Of a DNA stretch of 64,000 bases, positions 46,573-57,959 are shown one piece after another. Under the pieces are notes generated by a model, which was not told the DNA's origin, did no database searches, and saw only the letters and a program-made list of their open reading frames with translations. The DNA lies in assembly GCF_051622035.1 (NCBI RefSeq), contig NC_135360.1, positions 2,042,001 through 2,106,000 of the forward strand. The letters run 5' to 3'. The position numbers were made by a program, and so were the translations under genes. This DNA is from Arctopsyche grandis. Lineage: Eukaryota; Arthropoda; Insecta; Trichoptera; Hydropsychidae. How positions within the stretch are numbered: the stretch's first letter is position 1; every line of letters starts with the position of its first letter.

Positions 46573-48915
46573 GTTTGTATCGGACACACTTTTAAAATCC
46601 ACACATTGCATACAATTTCTAAAGAATTTCACGTTCTAGTCTGAAGGGGCGGGAAGTAGATGCTCAAGCGTTGAAAGTTTGCTGGAATCGCGCAGAGTTG
46701 ATGCCGAAGCCGTTCTGCGAGGAGTCGGCTTTGGGCCGAGTCCGGCCCGGCAACAGTTGGCTCGAATCCCAGATAGGTTTCTACAACCTTCCAAGGTATT
46801 ATATCACCTGATTTTCATAACGTGTAAAGAAATCTAACAAATGCTATAGTTACAAAAACATTTATTACATATTGTACAAACTTGAATGATTGGAAAAGGC
46901 TATTTAAATACATATATAATATGGAAATGTATTTATGTGGGTTTGGTGCAAACGATCGACAAGCGCCAGACAGACTGATCCACAGATTAACTGGATGGCT
47001 GCTTTAAACGCAATTCTCGCGCTTGACGAATGATAGATTGCACATCAGATGACGAGTAACCTTTCGATGTGCACAGATGCAATTATTAAAATTGAGTTGG
47101 ATCTTTCTGGCGAGTTTAATAAGGCAAAATTCGGAACTAAAGTATCAGAAGCACAGAACGTATACAGGGTAGGTGTATGTCGGGACTTTGGGTAGATTTC
47201 GCTTAGTGTAAGTGCGAGCAGTGCGCACGCATAAGGTACACGTGTCGTTAATCTGTGCTTCAGTCTGTCTGGCGTTTGTCGATCGTTTGCACCGCATCGA
47301 TTTATGTATATGTATGCATGGAACTGAATATCAAGGAGACCGCTAGGTCGGAAAGGAGGCTCGGTTGACCCGTTCCTTTCTGTGATTGCCTACTCTTTGC
47401 GATGCCAATAGTATTGCCGTGCCCTGAATTAACTCGACTTTTACCTGATGAAATACTCCTGGACATATACTGCCTGGTTCGCATATAATATCGGACGGTT
47501 GGGCAGCGTACGGAAATATTCCACATATTTCGAATGGAATATACACGCATTCGTTTGTGGTTCAATACAAATGCATCTAAATATGAATCAAAACGGGTAC
47601 GCGTTGTGCAAAATTGACGCTTCATCTTTCTTTTTACACGCATCCACATATTTTCCACATTTTGCGTATGTATTTCACTATCATTTGGATGCACGAAATT
47701 ATCCCGGTGAACCACTTTTACCGGAATTCGGAATATTTCCGTACGCTTCCCAACCGTCCAAAATTATATGCGAACCAGACAGTATATGTCCAGGAGTATT
47801 TCATCAGGTAAAAGTCGAGTTAATTCAGGGCACGGCAATACTATTGGCATCGCAAAGAGTAGCCAATTACAGGAAGGAACGGGTCGACCTAGTGGTCTCC
47901 GTCCTGTCGACAATTCAAACTTTTACCCGTTTTTGCACAAAATCTTGTTGTTTTGTCCACATTTCATCATTAGTCTCACTTGCATAATAGCTGTTAAGAA
48001 TCGAAATCTAAATATATAGAAACATGAATATTTTATGCATACATATATTGGAAAATTGATGTATGGAACGCTGTATGGTTGGCATAATGAAGAAAGTTAG
48101 GAAACGGAATACATGGGTGAGAAGTATGACAAGAGTAGTGGATAGAGTGAAGAGATTGAAATAGCAATCGGTGGGCCACATGGCTAGAAGAATGAACGAA
48201 AGGTGGAGAAAAGACTTACTAAAATAGGGTTACCATACGTCACGATACACCGGGACATGCCCCAATTTTGAGGTTTATGTCCCAGTGTCCCTGTCCAAGA
48301 GTCATTCGTCCTTTATTTCAAATCTATTTAAAATTTAAATTTAATAGAGATTAAGTAGTTGAGAGTCCTAGAAAATCTAAAGCATTGTTTTGTTTTATTT
48401 AACTGGAGTTTAAGGATTCATTTCAGAGTGTATATTTCGTTTCAAGGTCCGAGGAGTCAATACCGATCAGTTCATCAGAGACGAACAGAAGTCGATGAAG
48501 ATGCACGAGTGCGGCGTGTTCGGATATCGAGGACTTACAGGTATTGGTCGCCGTTGATATTGCATTGCGTTCTGTCATTATTTCCGGTTAAGACGTTGTG
48601 AAAAAGTATTCGTTAGCTGAAAATAACTATATATGTATTTTTATATTATAAACACTAACTAGAACATTGCACTCCCGTGTGCCGCTTCATGAAATCTCCG
48701 GAACGTCACCGTTTACGGACTAAATCAGGATCTGCGATACCGATTCATTCAGTGGTTCAGTAAGGAATTGACGTTTACTAACATTTCAGTTTATTGTCTT
48801 GTCTTTTTTCAGTTTATGTTTTGAATGTTACGTCCCCGCATGCTGATAATATTGATGCTTTGTATCGATTAATTTATTAATCATATTGAGCTCGTTTTAT
48901 ATTACATATGTGTAT

Positions 48916-48964
<49 letters not shown>

Positions 48965-50666
48965 GCATACACTTTACAATTTGAGATGTAAACAATGAAG
49001 TTTAAACGTTAGCCAGTGGATGTGTACAACTGATTTAAACTGTGCACAGTTGTAGACGTATGTATCTATTTAAATGTACTCTCTTACTAGTAGATGTGTG
49101 CACACCGATCACATCGCTTGTAAATTTGAGTGTTGAATACTTCTTAACCCTTTGAATGCTGACCAACGCCGATCGGCGTTTTGCCAACAAGTCCACGGGC
49201 CTGAAAAACGCCGATAGGCGTTGTATTTTGAGCATGTACAAAGTAAACAAAAATACCACCTGCTACCAGCCCTTCTAGGCAGCATTGAAAAAAATGCATT
49301 GAACATGGGTCGTGTAATCCGTGTCAATGTTTATAAAGACTGGTTTACACGGGAATTTCTGAATTTATAACCATATCAGAATTTCCCGATGGAAATTCCT
49401 AGGCTGCTGGGTATTTTAGATTGTGAGCATTACATTTTAACAACAATGAAGAAGTTTTGGAAAAATACATTCACTAATAGACTTCTTTTGCTTATTTTAT
49501 ATTGTTGCAAGATCTAATAGAGAGTGTAAACACACCTTTACAAAACTCGAAATCCTCGACGGTAGTTATCTAGGGTTTGTTTGGATTAGCTACAATTTTT
49601 ATACCTCCTTTCTATTGCATTTCTAAATAATTCTAGTTGGAAATTTTCGGTGTGGCGGGCTTTCAACAGAAAAGACGTCAGCACTCAAAGGGTTAACTGT
49701 TTGCCCGCGGCCGTCTTCTATGGAAGCTTTGCGCGACAAGTCTGTAGCGCGGCTGTCTTTCATAGAATTTCTGAACTTTGCACGGGATTTTGAGCCTTAT
49801 ATGCGCCTATTTAAACTGTTTTAAGGTTCAAAATTGGTTGAATATATTACTGAGAGTTGAATGCCATCTATTCAATTTGCTTAAAATGAATATATACCAG
49901 TCAAAATTAGTTTTTTGTGGAACCATACTGAAACCTCGTTTATGTGACGTCACGTCTGTTGAACAATGGCGACGATACGTCTCAATTGTATGAAGAATGA
50001 TTATTTGACAATTAAGCCAAAACTACGAGATATATTATGTATTTTATTGTTTAAAATAATACTTTGTGTTAATTAGCATATCCGGTTACTTGAGTAAATA
50101 TTAAAATATGTATTTAAGGTCGAAAACTCGATTGCCAAATTTGCGAAAAAGGTGCCGCATACAGGGCTTGTTCGCTATATTTATTGCCGCGGGCAAAGGG
50201 TTAAAGAAATATTTCCTAACCTATCATAACAACAAACCACAACAGCAATACGAAAACATTACTTTAATAATTGAGTAGTAAGTGTATGCATTTACTAATT
50301 TTTCCTGTAACGTTTGTATGTACGTATATAAATTTTACTTTTGTTCCACAGTCAATGTATTATATTAAATTTGTTTGTGTGTGTAGTCTTACTTAATGAT
50401 TTAATCCACATATAAATATCGAAAATTGTAGTTTTATAGTATAATTTCACTGTATATATACCCATATGTGTTATTTATTACTGTTATTCATATTGTCGTT
50501 TGAAAGTGGTTGTTAATATCAATTTGACCGTTTAGGGAATCCACATGCTCCGCCGTCGACGATAGTGGCCAAGATTATCGAGAGGATCAGCAGCTGCGAT
50601 GAACTTCCAGAGGCCGGTCGTTACATACAGACGATACACCGTTCCGACATTGACAATTTTTATTGA
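46214..50666 (+). CDS. ITPRID-like protein (KRAP/IP3R-binding domain), 3' part
   Basis: Four in-frame exons (46214-46572, 46640-46795, 48447-48540, 50536-50666) end at TGA 50664. Exons 2-3 encode the KRAP-type IP3-receptor-interacting domain: a serine-rich SSVESLLESRRVDAEAVL, then GVGFGPSP, the hallmark ARIPDRFLQPSKVRGVNTDQ, then FIRDEQ. Exon 1 starts in mid-codon (HLTGFGFRHWVGGLIAEM..) and has a KTPLQTWLDSIP segment before a polar linker. Vertebrate relatives (ITPRID1/2, TESPA1) hold IP3 receptors near actin, and this protein probably acts likewise on ER calcium release. The 5' exons are not identified, so the start is missing. The ending SDIDNFY is short for the family; other 3' isoforms are possible. 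Confidence 0.8.
46640..46795 (+). CDS. ITPRID-like exon carrying the KRAP motif
   Basis: Exactly 52 codons, between TTCTAG and GTATTA. Contains GVGFGPSP and ARIPDRFLQPSK, the most conserved part of the domain. Confidence 0.85.
46940..47299 (+). mobile_element. MITE family M2, copy 2 (intronic)
   Basis: 360 bp. The ends GGTTTGGTGCAAACGATCG and CGATCGTTTGCACCGCATCG are flanked by ATTTATGTG (46931-46939) and ATTTATGTA (47300-47308), a 9-bp duplication with one change. It is inverted relative to, and nearly identical with, copy 1, which implies recent mobility. It lies in the intron after the KRAP-motif exon. Confidence 0.88.
47335..47900 (-). mobile_element. Foldback element with Merlin/IS1595-type transposase remnant
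   Basis: Arms of about 180-190 bp (47335-47525 and 47725-47900; GGAGACCGCTAGGTCG against CGACCTAGTGGTCTCC) surround a core coding on the minus strand. No clean target duplication adjoins the arms. It sits in the ITPRID-like intron, 35 bp after the M2 MITE. Confidence 0.75.
47540..47715 (-). pseudogene. Merlin (ISXO2/IS1595-like) transposase C-terminal remnant
   Basis: From 47715 the frame reads VHPNDSEIHTQNVENMWMRV, then KRKMKRQF, then FDSYLDAFVLNH. This is the C-terminal signature of the ISXO2-like DDE domain (HTQ.VE..W...K, with the last catalytic glutamate), which includes eukaryotic Merlin transposases. The N-terminal and central catalytic parts are missing. The open frame continues into the inverted arm, where it is not protein-like. 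Confidence 0.72.
48062..48226 (+). pseudogene. Decayed RTE 3' fragment
   Basis: Plus-strand translation GTATGG...: ERCMVGIMKKVRKRNTWVR, SMTRVVDRVKRLK-stop, VGHMARRMNERWRKDLLK. It follows the C-terminus of the RTE protein at 8285-11233 (ERCMLGITRKDRKRNTWVRN..) with a small deletion and two stops. Only this piece remains. Confidence 0.8.
48227..48330 (+). mobile_element. hAT-like end
   Basis: TAGGGTTACCATACGTCACG, then CCGGGACATGCCCC, is the typical start of a widespread hAT terminal sequence. No opposite end is identified. Confidence 0.45.
48447..48540 (+). CDS. ITPRID-like exon completing the domain
   Basis: Encodes VRGVNTDQFIRDEQKSMKMH and ECGVFGYRGLT, leaving one base for the next codon. 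The acceptor is TTTCAAG and the donor ACAG|GTATTG. Confidence 0.8.
48918..48962. repeat. (AT)n microsatellite
   Basis: Pure AT dinucleotide run inside the last ITPRID-like intron. Confidence 0.9.
49148..49692 (-). mobile_element. TTAA MITE family P1, copy A (best preserved)
   Basis: 545 bp with ends CCCTTTGAATGCTGACC and ACGTCAGCACTCAAAGGG, and TTAA on each side (49144-49147 and 49693-49696). Its left end carries the palindrome AACGCCGATCGGCGTT and then CGCCGATAGGCG, likely binding sites. It is inverted relative to copies B and C. Confidence 0.85.
49697..50200. mobile_element. TTAA MITE family P2, abutting P1
   Basis: It starts CTGTTTGCCCGCGGC directly after the TTAA that ends copy A and finishes GCCGCGGGCAAAGGG before TTAA (50201-50204). 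The inverted ends match except for the outermost few bases. Inner CGCGG-type motifs repeat (49705, 49750). Non-coding. Confidence 0.72.
50536..50666 (+). CDS. ITPRID-like terminal exon
   Basis: The first two bases after TTTAG complete a glycine codon. Then NPHAPPSTIVAKIIERISSC is followed by DELPEAGRYIQTIHRSDIDN and FY-stop. GC-richer than its surroundings. Confidence 0.7.
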
Positions 50667-53600
50667 GATTATACTTCGCACTATCCAAAGTCGTATGATT
50701 TTATTTTTCATTAGCAGACTTGTCGTATGATTGTAAAACGGGACCAATATTCCAACCCCCATTGAATTTCTGCCTTAATTTTAATATTACATATATAATA
50801 CTATTTTTTTTAATTTAATTTAATGTTAAAACATTGACACCAAGTGTTAAATTTTTACTGTCGTAATCATAGATGTAGAATAACCTAGATATGCCATTAC
50901 ATACAAATTTCGTTGGAGATCTTGTCGCCACTAACTGAGGGGTGCGGGGGGTTTAACTAGCGGGGAAGTAGTGAAAAAAAGGAAGGAACGCAGCGGTCGG
51001 CAGTGGTCAGCAACCAGTTTATGTACATACATACATGCACTGAAGTTTTATTTTATTTATAACTTTATTTTATTGGACACTCCCCGTGACACTAAACCAA
51101 ACTAATGAAGCCATATTAAGAAAAAAATATTTAGCTATATGCACTATATTAAACTACAAATGTATGTTACTTTAATAAAACCATCATTAACTATTACAAT
51201 ATTTAAACATGAGTAACTTCCACAAGGATCAATTTTAAAGCTGACACTTTAATATTTAGTTCATTGTTTGTAGTTTTAAACTTAATGTCGATTTCTGAAT
51301 TTCCTTCAGTGCCAACAAGATATACGCGTGCATTTAGTGACACCTGTGGCAGAGGTTGTCGACCGCATACATCTCGCCGATATTTCATTATATGTTAAAA
51401 TGCTACTATAATTGAAGACATTATATATTAATTCTTACTTATGATATGTGATGCCATCCGCCTTTTTATGTTTTCTTGAGTAATTGTAACACAATTTCAC
51501 TGAACACGTTGGCATTTTCTCAAAATGTCAATAGACCTTCCTACTTAGAAGCTAACTAGCTACTGAGAGAGAGAGAGAGAGAGTGTGCATGATCTGTACT
51601 TTTTTTTGTGTGTGCATGGTCCAACAGGGTGATCGGCTTAGAGTGTCAGGGCGTATCTATGGTATTCTATATCTATGGTCGTAATGTTTTCTTGTATGCG
51701 TAGTGATATACGTTACATACTTTAGAGTTGTGAACGATGCAAATGTGCAATTTATCTATCTATACCTATCCAATTTTTGAATAGATTAATTTTTGTATTC
51801 ATCTACATATACAATGTTTGTTTACCTATGATGTTTTTATATAGAATTTTCTCGTTTATATAGCATATATATTAATTAGTATCCTATTAATTTTAAGTGC
51901 AATTTCCAAATAACTACTACATTTGTATTTTTGTCTTTGAAACGTTCCACTATTTTAGTAGTAGTAGGAAAGAAATATTCCATTCTTAAGACTGTTCTCA
52001 AAAGTAGCTCAAATATTCTTATGAGTATCGGAACGTGGAATTATTGAATAAATTTAGATGATTCGTTTTATTTTGCTGTGTATGATACATGTATGAACAT
52101 GTATGTATGTATGTATGTACAATTATTTTTTTAATATATTATATAGAATTTGCATTGAAATTGCAAATAAACCTCAATAACGAATTGACGTAACTTTGTT
52201 AAATGCTTCATTTTTTTTATTTAAATTTTGGACAATCACATAGATTTATATTTTAAGTAGAGAATAATATGTATCAATACTTTGGTTCTAAAACAGGCAA
52301 TGATGAATTTTATTTTCTTATAATAATAGATTAGATATTGAAAAAAATCTTATTTTACTCAAATTTCTCAACAACTCTACATCGTTACCGGATAACCAAG
52401 GTCTGTAAATTAAACTTATGTAAATGAAATAAGGTATACAATGTGATATTTTTCACCGCTGGCCAAACTACATATATTTCTACCGGTTTAAAATCTACAC
52501 GCATTCATTTCCAACACATGAACAATCTGCGTTTAATTGTTTTTTTTTTTATTTAATAAACCCTAGTGAAATAAAAGATCTGTGCGTGTCTGTAGTCTGA
52601 AATCTCATATATAATTTGACTTTGCCTGTTTGGAACCAAGCCACAAATCTGCATGATGAAACATCTACGTAAGTACGTCCTTGCAAGTCGATGCAATCGG
52701 CTCGTAACAGAATCGAATTAAATAATTAGCTCTAAACTACTGTACACGGTACAGAAATATTTCTAATTATAAATGTACATTGCCATAGATTTTCCATTTT
52801 GTATTTATTATACTTTATTATTATGGATTCCATAGAGTTTATTGTAAATGATTGTTATTTTTATCGTTGTTATATACATATGAATGCAAGAACATCGATT
52901 GAAGTGTGTGTTGTTGCCATTTTGTTACGATGTTTTTTTATAAATGATGTTTTTAAATAATACACATTATCAATGTTGATCTTATTGTGTTAAAATCGTG
53001 TATGAGGAATTGTGAAATATAATAAAATAACTTTTTTTCCTATGAATACATTACGTAAATGTGCCGTTCTCACACGACGCATAAAAATTGTGTTATTTAT
53101 TTATCCGATTCGTTATCAGTATCGTTACTATTTAACGCGGTGGTTTCAAACCGAGTCCATTATTAAATAATAATTTTCAAGTATTGTGATTAAACACTGC
53201 TCCTGTCCACATTATATTATATTATTCATATGTACATTATATATGACAGGTGGCTAGGTTAGGACTATGGAAACTCGGTTGAGTTTTTATTACTAACCTC
53301 TTCTTACTTCTTAAGAGGATCTTTATTTATGTCCAGTGGATACAAGTATTATTGTATGTACGGCTAAGTAAATAGTTGCTTGCCTTCGAAGGAGTGGGCA
53401 GGCTCAACTGGCGTCTAGAGCTGGTGCACTTTATGATTCAGCTGTGTGATGAGATTATTTTTTCAGTGATTCTGCAGACTTACGATCAGTTAATTGGAGA
53501 GTCGAATTGTCTTTTCCGTTGTATCATCTCATCGACCATTTGAATTTGAAAATTGGATAAATCTTCTATAGATCAGTAGTGAATGAGTGCACCATTACGG

Positions 53601-54831
53601 GCCCCGTAATGTCAAATTGTCTGACCCCTTTTTGTTTGTTATTTGCATCATATTGCTGACAATGTGTTATTGATGATACTCTTGTATAAACACTAATTCA
53701 TTTAAGATACCACTTGTTAAGGCAATATGTTTATCAATTAATCATCAGTAGTGATTCATTTATTAGTCAGTATATAAATTGTTATCATTATTAATAATTA
53801 ATCATTAGTACATATGTAGATACAAACTAATGCATGCTGTACAAAATTATAATTTTCAACTTGGGACTGCCAAATTTGGTATTTTACATATCTCTATATT
53901 TAGTACCAGCCCAGACGGTAGAGGAGTTTTGTTTCAACCTTCATCCACCGGAACACCAGCTAGAATCCTCAATAAAACAGCGGATAGATCCAGTGTTGTG
54001 AGACATCATGTTATAATACAGGGCAAGAACTGAACGTATTTTAGATATGTGGGGATGGAATGGTAACTATTAGAATGAAACACGGCCTCGGCATACCAAT
54101 CCCCTTCATCACAACCGTAGGAGACTATGTTCATTCATTACCTTTTGATGCAGTTCAGCAATTGTTATATAGACAACTTTTAAGAGTGTGGAAGTACTTC
54201 ACACATGATGTGTAGTCTTAAATACTGACTTCTACAGTCGATCAAAACGGCAAGTGTTTAAATAGGAAGAAGTCCTCGTAACTACAAATTGACTGAACTC
54301 CAAGTAGAGAAGCTGTTGTATTCATCCGCAATACATGTGTTTTAATAAAGATTGTCCGGAATATTTATATGAAGGAGGGAGGGTTTGTAATGGAAGATGT
54401 GTGTGCCTTAATCAATTTTAAAATATAAAACACAAAAATGAGATTTTCTTTTATTAAAAAGTTAAAGAATACATTAAATTACAAATAATATTTGAAAATA
54501 TAATTTACAGTTAATCCATTCACCTTTTTTGCTGTTAATTACATTTTAATACAAATGATAAAAACTACGAAGCGATAAAATGCAACGAAGGAAACATTTC
54601 ATTCCACCGGCTAAACCATAGCAGCACGATAAAGACAAAGATATAAAATAAATCCACACATATTACACATGACCTTACAAACTAATAATCCTAAGAGAAT
54701 ATATCACCATAATCAAAATCGCAAGAGCGAACTTTGACCTCTGCTTAAGCATGCAGAATTGGAATAAAACTATATAATACATTGTTTATTTTATTTTACT
54801 AAGAAATTTTTAATGTTTTTTTTTTGTTTTG
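50667..54831. other. Long AT-rich region, 3' flank of the ITPRID-like gene
   Basis: Contains a (GA)n run (51566-51586) and a TGATCAGT-type motif cluster (53740-53820). A 67-codon frame (53830-54033) reads STSPDGRGVLFQPSSTGTPA and could be a diverged or alternative exon, but has no proven partner. No other gene is recognised. Confidence 0.4.
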
Positions 54832-54837
54832 TTTATT
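54832..54837 (-). promoter_or_regulatory. Polyadenylation signal of the Atg8 gene
   Basis: AATAAA on the minus strand, about 105 bases after the stop codon. It is directly followed by an A-rich run (54816-54831). Confidence 0.55.
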
Positions 54838-54941
54838 ATAATATACACTTAAATAATAACGGTTGGTACAGAGTTATGAGATTAAACATTCATCAGAAAG
54901 GGAAATAAAATGTAGGATACATGAAGGCGTGTGTAATGTGT

Positions 54942-55592
<651 letters not shown>

Positions 55593-56041
55593 GGTTCGGT
55601 GATTACTGGTCACAAATTACTCGTCACAAAGTCACTAAAATCTCTATAACGGAACATCTGGCAGCCGAAAAGTCCATCATACTAGCGATAACTATCATAG
55701 TCTTTCTTTTTCTTTTTTTACTTTATCTGTATCTTTTTCTTTATCTGTTTCTTTTCTTTTTTTTAAAATCTTGATGTTTTTGTAATTTTACTTTTTTATA
55801 TCACCATGTGGTGCTCACTGTAAATGGAATATTATATTTTTATTTATGTTTATTATTATTTTTTGTCTCATTATATAACTTTCTTTTTATATTTTATTCT
55901 GTATGTGTGCCTATTTAAATAAAATAAAATAAAAAAATAAAATAGTAACGAGAACTTGAGTGCCAAATATTGTGTATTTGCGATTTTCATGGCAAAAATT
56001 GTCTTTGTGACCACCCCAATGTGACGAATAGTCCAATTACC
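55593..56041 (+). mobile_element. MITE family M1, copy split by a retroelement tail
   Basis: It starts GGTTCGGTGATTACTGGTC, ends GAATAGTCCAATTACC and is flanked by CTCTGTTG (55585-55592) and CTCTGGTTG (56042-56050), a duplication with one indel. The element resumes after an insertion at 55701-55941. It lies just upstream of Atg8. Confidence 0.8.
55701..55941 (+). mobile_element. Insertion inside MITE M1 (A-rich-tailed retroelement fragment)
   Basis: A TC-rich start, then AT-rich sequence, ending in AAATAAAATAAAATAAAAA. ATAG is repeated at both junctions (55697-55700 and 55942-55945). The uninterrupted sequence is seen at 62764-62967. Probably a 5'-truncated LINE tail. Confidence 0.6.
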
Positions 56042-56068
56042 CTCTGGTTGACATGGTTCTGTTTACCC

Positions 56069-56615
56069 GGTCTCCGTGACGAGACAGAATGTTAAATGAC
56101 AGAAAACGCAAAGATCGAAAATCGAAAGATATATGAAGTCGAAAGATCAAAAAAAAAAAGGGTGCATGGTAAACAGGGGTCTACATGACGAGATAGAATG
56201 TTAAATGACAGAAAACGCAAATATCGGAAGGCAAAGATCGAAAATCGAAAGATCAAAACAAAATGGTGCATGGTAAACGGTACATACTCACTTAACAGGC
56301 TTTTCCTCCCGTATTAATGTGCGCGCGCAGAATACGGGAGGAAAAGCATGTTCTATCCTGCTCGCGAAAATTAAGTGAGTATGTACCGTTTACCATGCAC
56401 CTTTTTTTTGATGATCTTTTGACTTAAGATCTTTTGATTTTCGATCTTTGCCTTCCGATATTTGCGTTTTCTGTCATTTAACATTCTATCTCGTCACGTA
56501 AACCACTGTTTACCATGCACCCTTTTTTTTTTTTTGATCTTTTGATTTTCGATCTTTGCCTTCCGATATTTGCTTTTTCGACCGTTTCACATTCGGTCCC
56601 GTTAGGTAGACCCCT
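56069..56615. mobile_element. Foldback family F1, rearranged cluster
   Basis: At least two plus arms (GGTCTCCGTGACGAGACAG at 56069 and a second at 56177) and two inverted arms (56395-56500 and 56505-56600) share the GATCGAAAATCGAAAG text of 40526-40821. The inner loop keeps TTTTCCTCCCGTATTAATG and its inverse. It ends with ACCGTTTCACATTCGGTCCC. Looks like one copy inserted in another or an internally duplicated copy. Confidence 0.7.
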
Positions 56616-56894
56616 TAAGAAAATATAGCTGTCTCTATCTCTCATATCATATGATATCATACGTTGGATCGTAGAAATGTATAAATGTATTTTTTTACGA
56701 TGTACCCCTTTTCTAAATCATACAAAATCTATTAAAATGAATTTCTTGTTGTTCATTCTAAGAATACAAGAGATATAGCTTTGAAAACCACATAGTTATT
56801 ACGAAAAAAATTGGGGCATTTGCATACCCCACTTCGGTGAGGGAGGGTTAAGCACTTTTTCAATATAATATAGTTTCTTTTATATTTTATTTTA
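56616..56894. other. Non-coding DNA
   Basis: Nothing recognised. Confidence 0.35.
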
Positions 56895-57608
56895 TATAGA
56901 TATATACCAAGAAGGCTTGACAGGAAGACCCCAATGCGCCTTCCTGACAATTAATTACAAATAAGGGGCCGTTCAAGTATTACGTAAACACTATAGGGGG
57001 GCGGGGGGTCTTTGCTTTGCTTATTTTTGATGACATTGGGGTGGGGGGGTCGAGATGGTGATTACGTCAGCAGTAGTTATTTTTTTTTACACATTGGCAA
57101 CACAGAATACAATAAAGAAAAATGCATATAGGTACCAATGTTTACGAAAGCATGGAAGGGGGGGGGGGGGGGTAAGAGCTTTGCTTACTTTTGCTGACAA
57201 GGGGGAGGAGGGGGTAAATAATTGTAATAAATCTTCTTACGTAATACTTGAACGGCCCCTAATGCAGCATTTTATTATTACATAAATCACTGTATTTCCA
57301 GAAGTTGAAGAACACGAAATAACAATTAATTAATTAATTCATTGAGACATCTATGGATTTAAATTTTGTTCATAATTTTTACAAATTGTACATACAATAA
57401 ATAGAAAATTTGTGACAACGGGAAAGATGAATTTTTTGCCAATTTTAAGGAACCGTTTCAACAATGATCAGATCAAATTGGCAAACTCTGGTAAGAAACG
57501 ATCGATTTGGAGCCACAAAATCCCCAAATCTAACCAGCAGTATTGCAGATCGAACCCACTGATCATTTGGTGCCTAACATATACGCTACCGCTAAGCCAT
57601 ACTGCTGC
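56895..57608 (-). mobile_element. tRNA-derived SINE interrupted by a MITE
   Basis: The minus-strand head (57608 downward) keeps an A-box-like TGGCTTAGCGGTAGCG and a B-box-like GGTTCGATCTG (about 57548-57557). The body matches 17190-17608 (GCCAATTT / CCGTTTCAACAATGA / GAGACATCTATG). The tail block AATGCGCCTTCCTGACAATT is reached only after the MITE at 56965-57259 is skipped. Confidence 0.72.
56965..57259. mobile_element. MITE with TAA duplication (PIF/Harbinger-like)
   Basis: Perfect inverted ends GGGGCCGTTCAAGTATTACG and CGTAATACTTGAACGGCCCC, flanked by TAA (56962-56964 and 57260-57262). The interior has long G runs (for example 57157-57172) and a second internal inverted tendency (TTTGCTTACTTTTG). 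Inserted in the SINE. Confidence 0.8.
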
Positions 57609-57646
57609 TACATTTGTGTGTGCATGTATGCATGCGTGTATATATG

Positions 57647-57712
57647 GTTCGGTGATTACTGGTCACAAAGCACTCGTCACAAAGTCACTAAAATCTATAT
57701 AACGAAAAAGTC
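57647..57712 (+). mobile_element. MITE family M1, left-end fragment
   Basis: GGTTCGGTGATTACTGGTCA, then CAAAGTCACTAAAATCTATA, as in the complete copies; truncated after AACGAAAAAG. Confidence 0.7.
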
Positions 57713-57767
57713 GAAAATATTCGTTTATCATGCATACATATGAAAAACGGTTAGTATATATGTATAT

Positions 57768-57937
57768 CAGTGGCGTGCGGTAAAAGTCTCTCTCCCCACG
57801 TCGTACATCCTCACTTAATTTGCGCGAGCAGGATACATCAGGAACAAGAGGAACAGGTTTTTCCTCCCGGGTCCTGCGCGCGCACATTAAACAAAGCTGT
57901 GTGACAAAAAGAGAAATAATTTCACCGCATGCCACTG
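57768..57937. mobile_element. Short hAT-like MITE
   Basis: The ends CAGTGGCGTGCGGTAAAA and TTTCACCGCATGCCACTG are inverted (one mismatch), flanked by ATGTATAT and ATATATAT (7 of 8 matching). The interior carries the loop text of foldback family F1 (TTAATTTGCGCGAGCAGG), so one has captured part of the other. Confidence 0.68.
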
Positions 57938-57959
57938 ATATATATTATATGTACATAGT

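Noticed and set aside
47448-47987. 179-codon plus-strand frame
   Set aside because: It runs through the foldback arms and the antisense of the Merlin remnant.
53830-54033. Open frame reading STSPDGRGVLFQPSSTGTPA
   Set aside because: Looks protein-like, but its likely splice phase does not fit the preceding ITPRID-like exon and no domain is recognised; kept only as a note.
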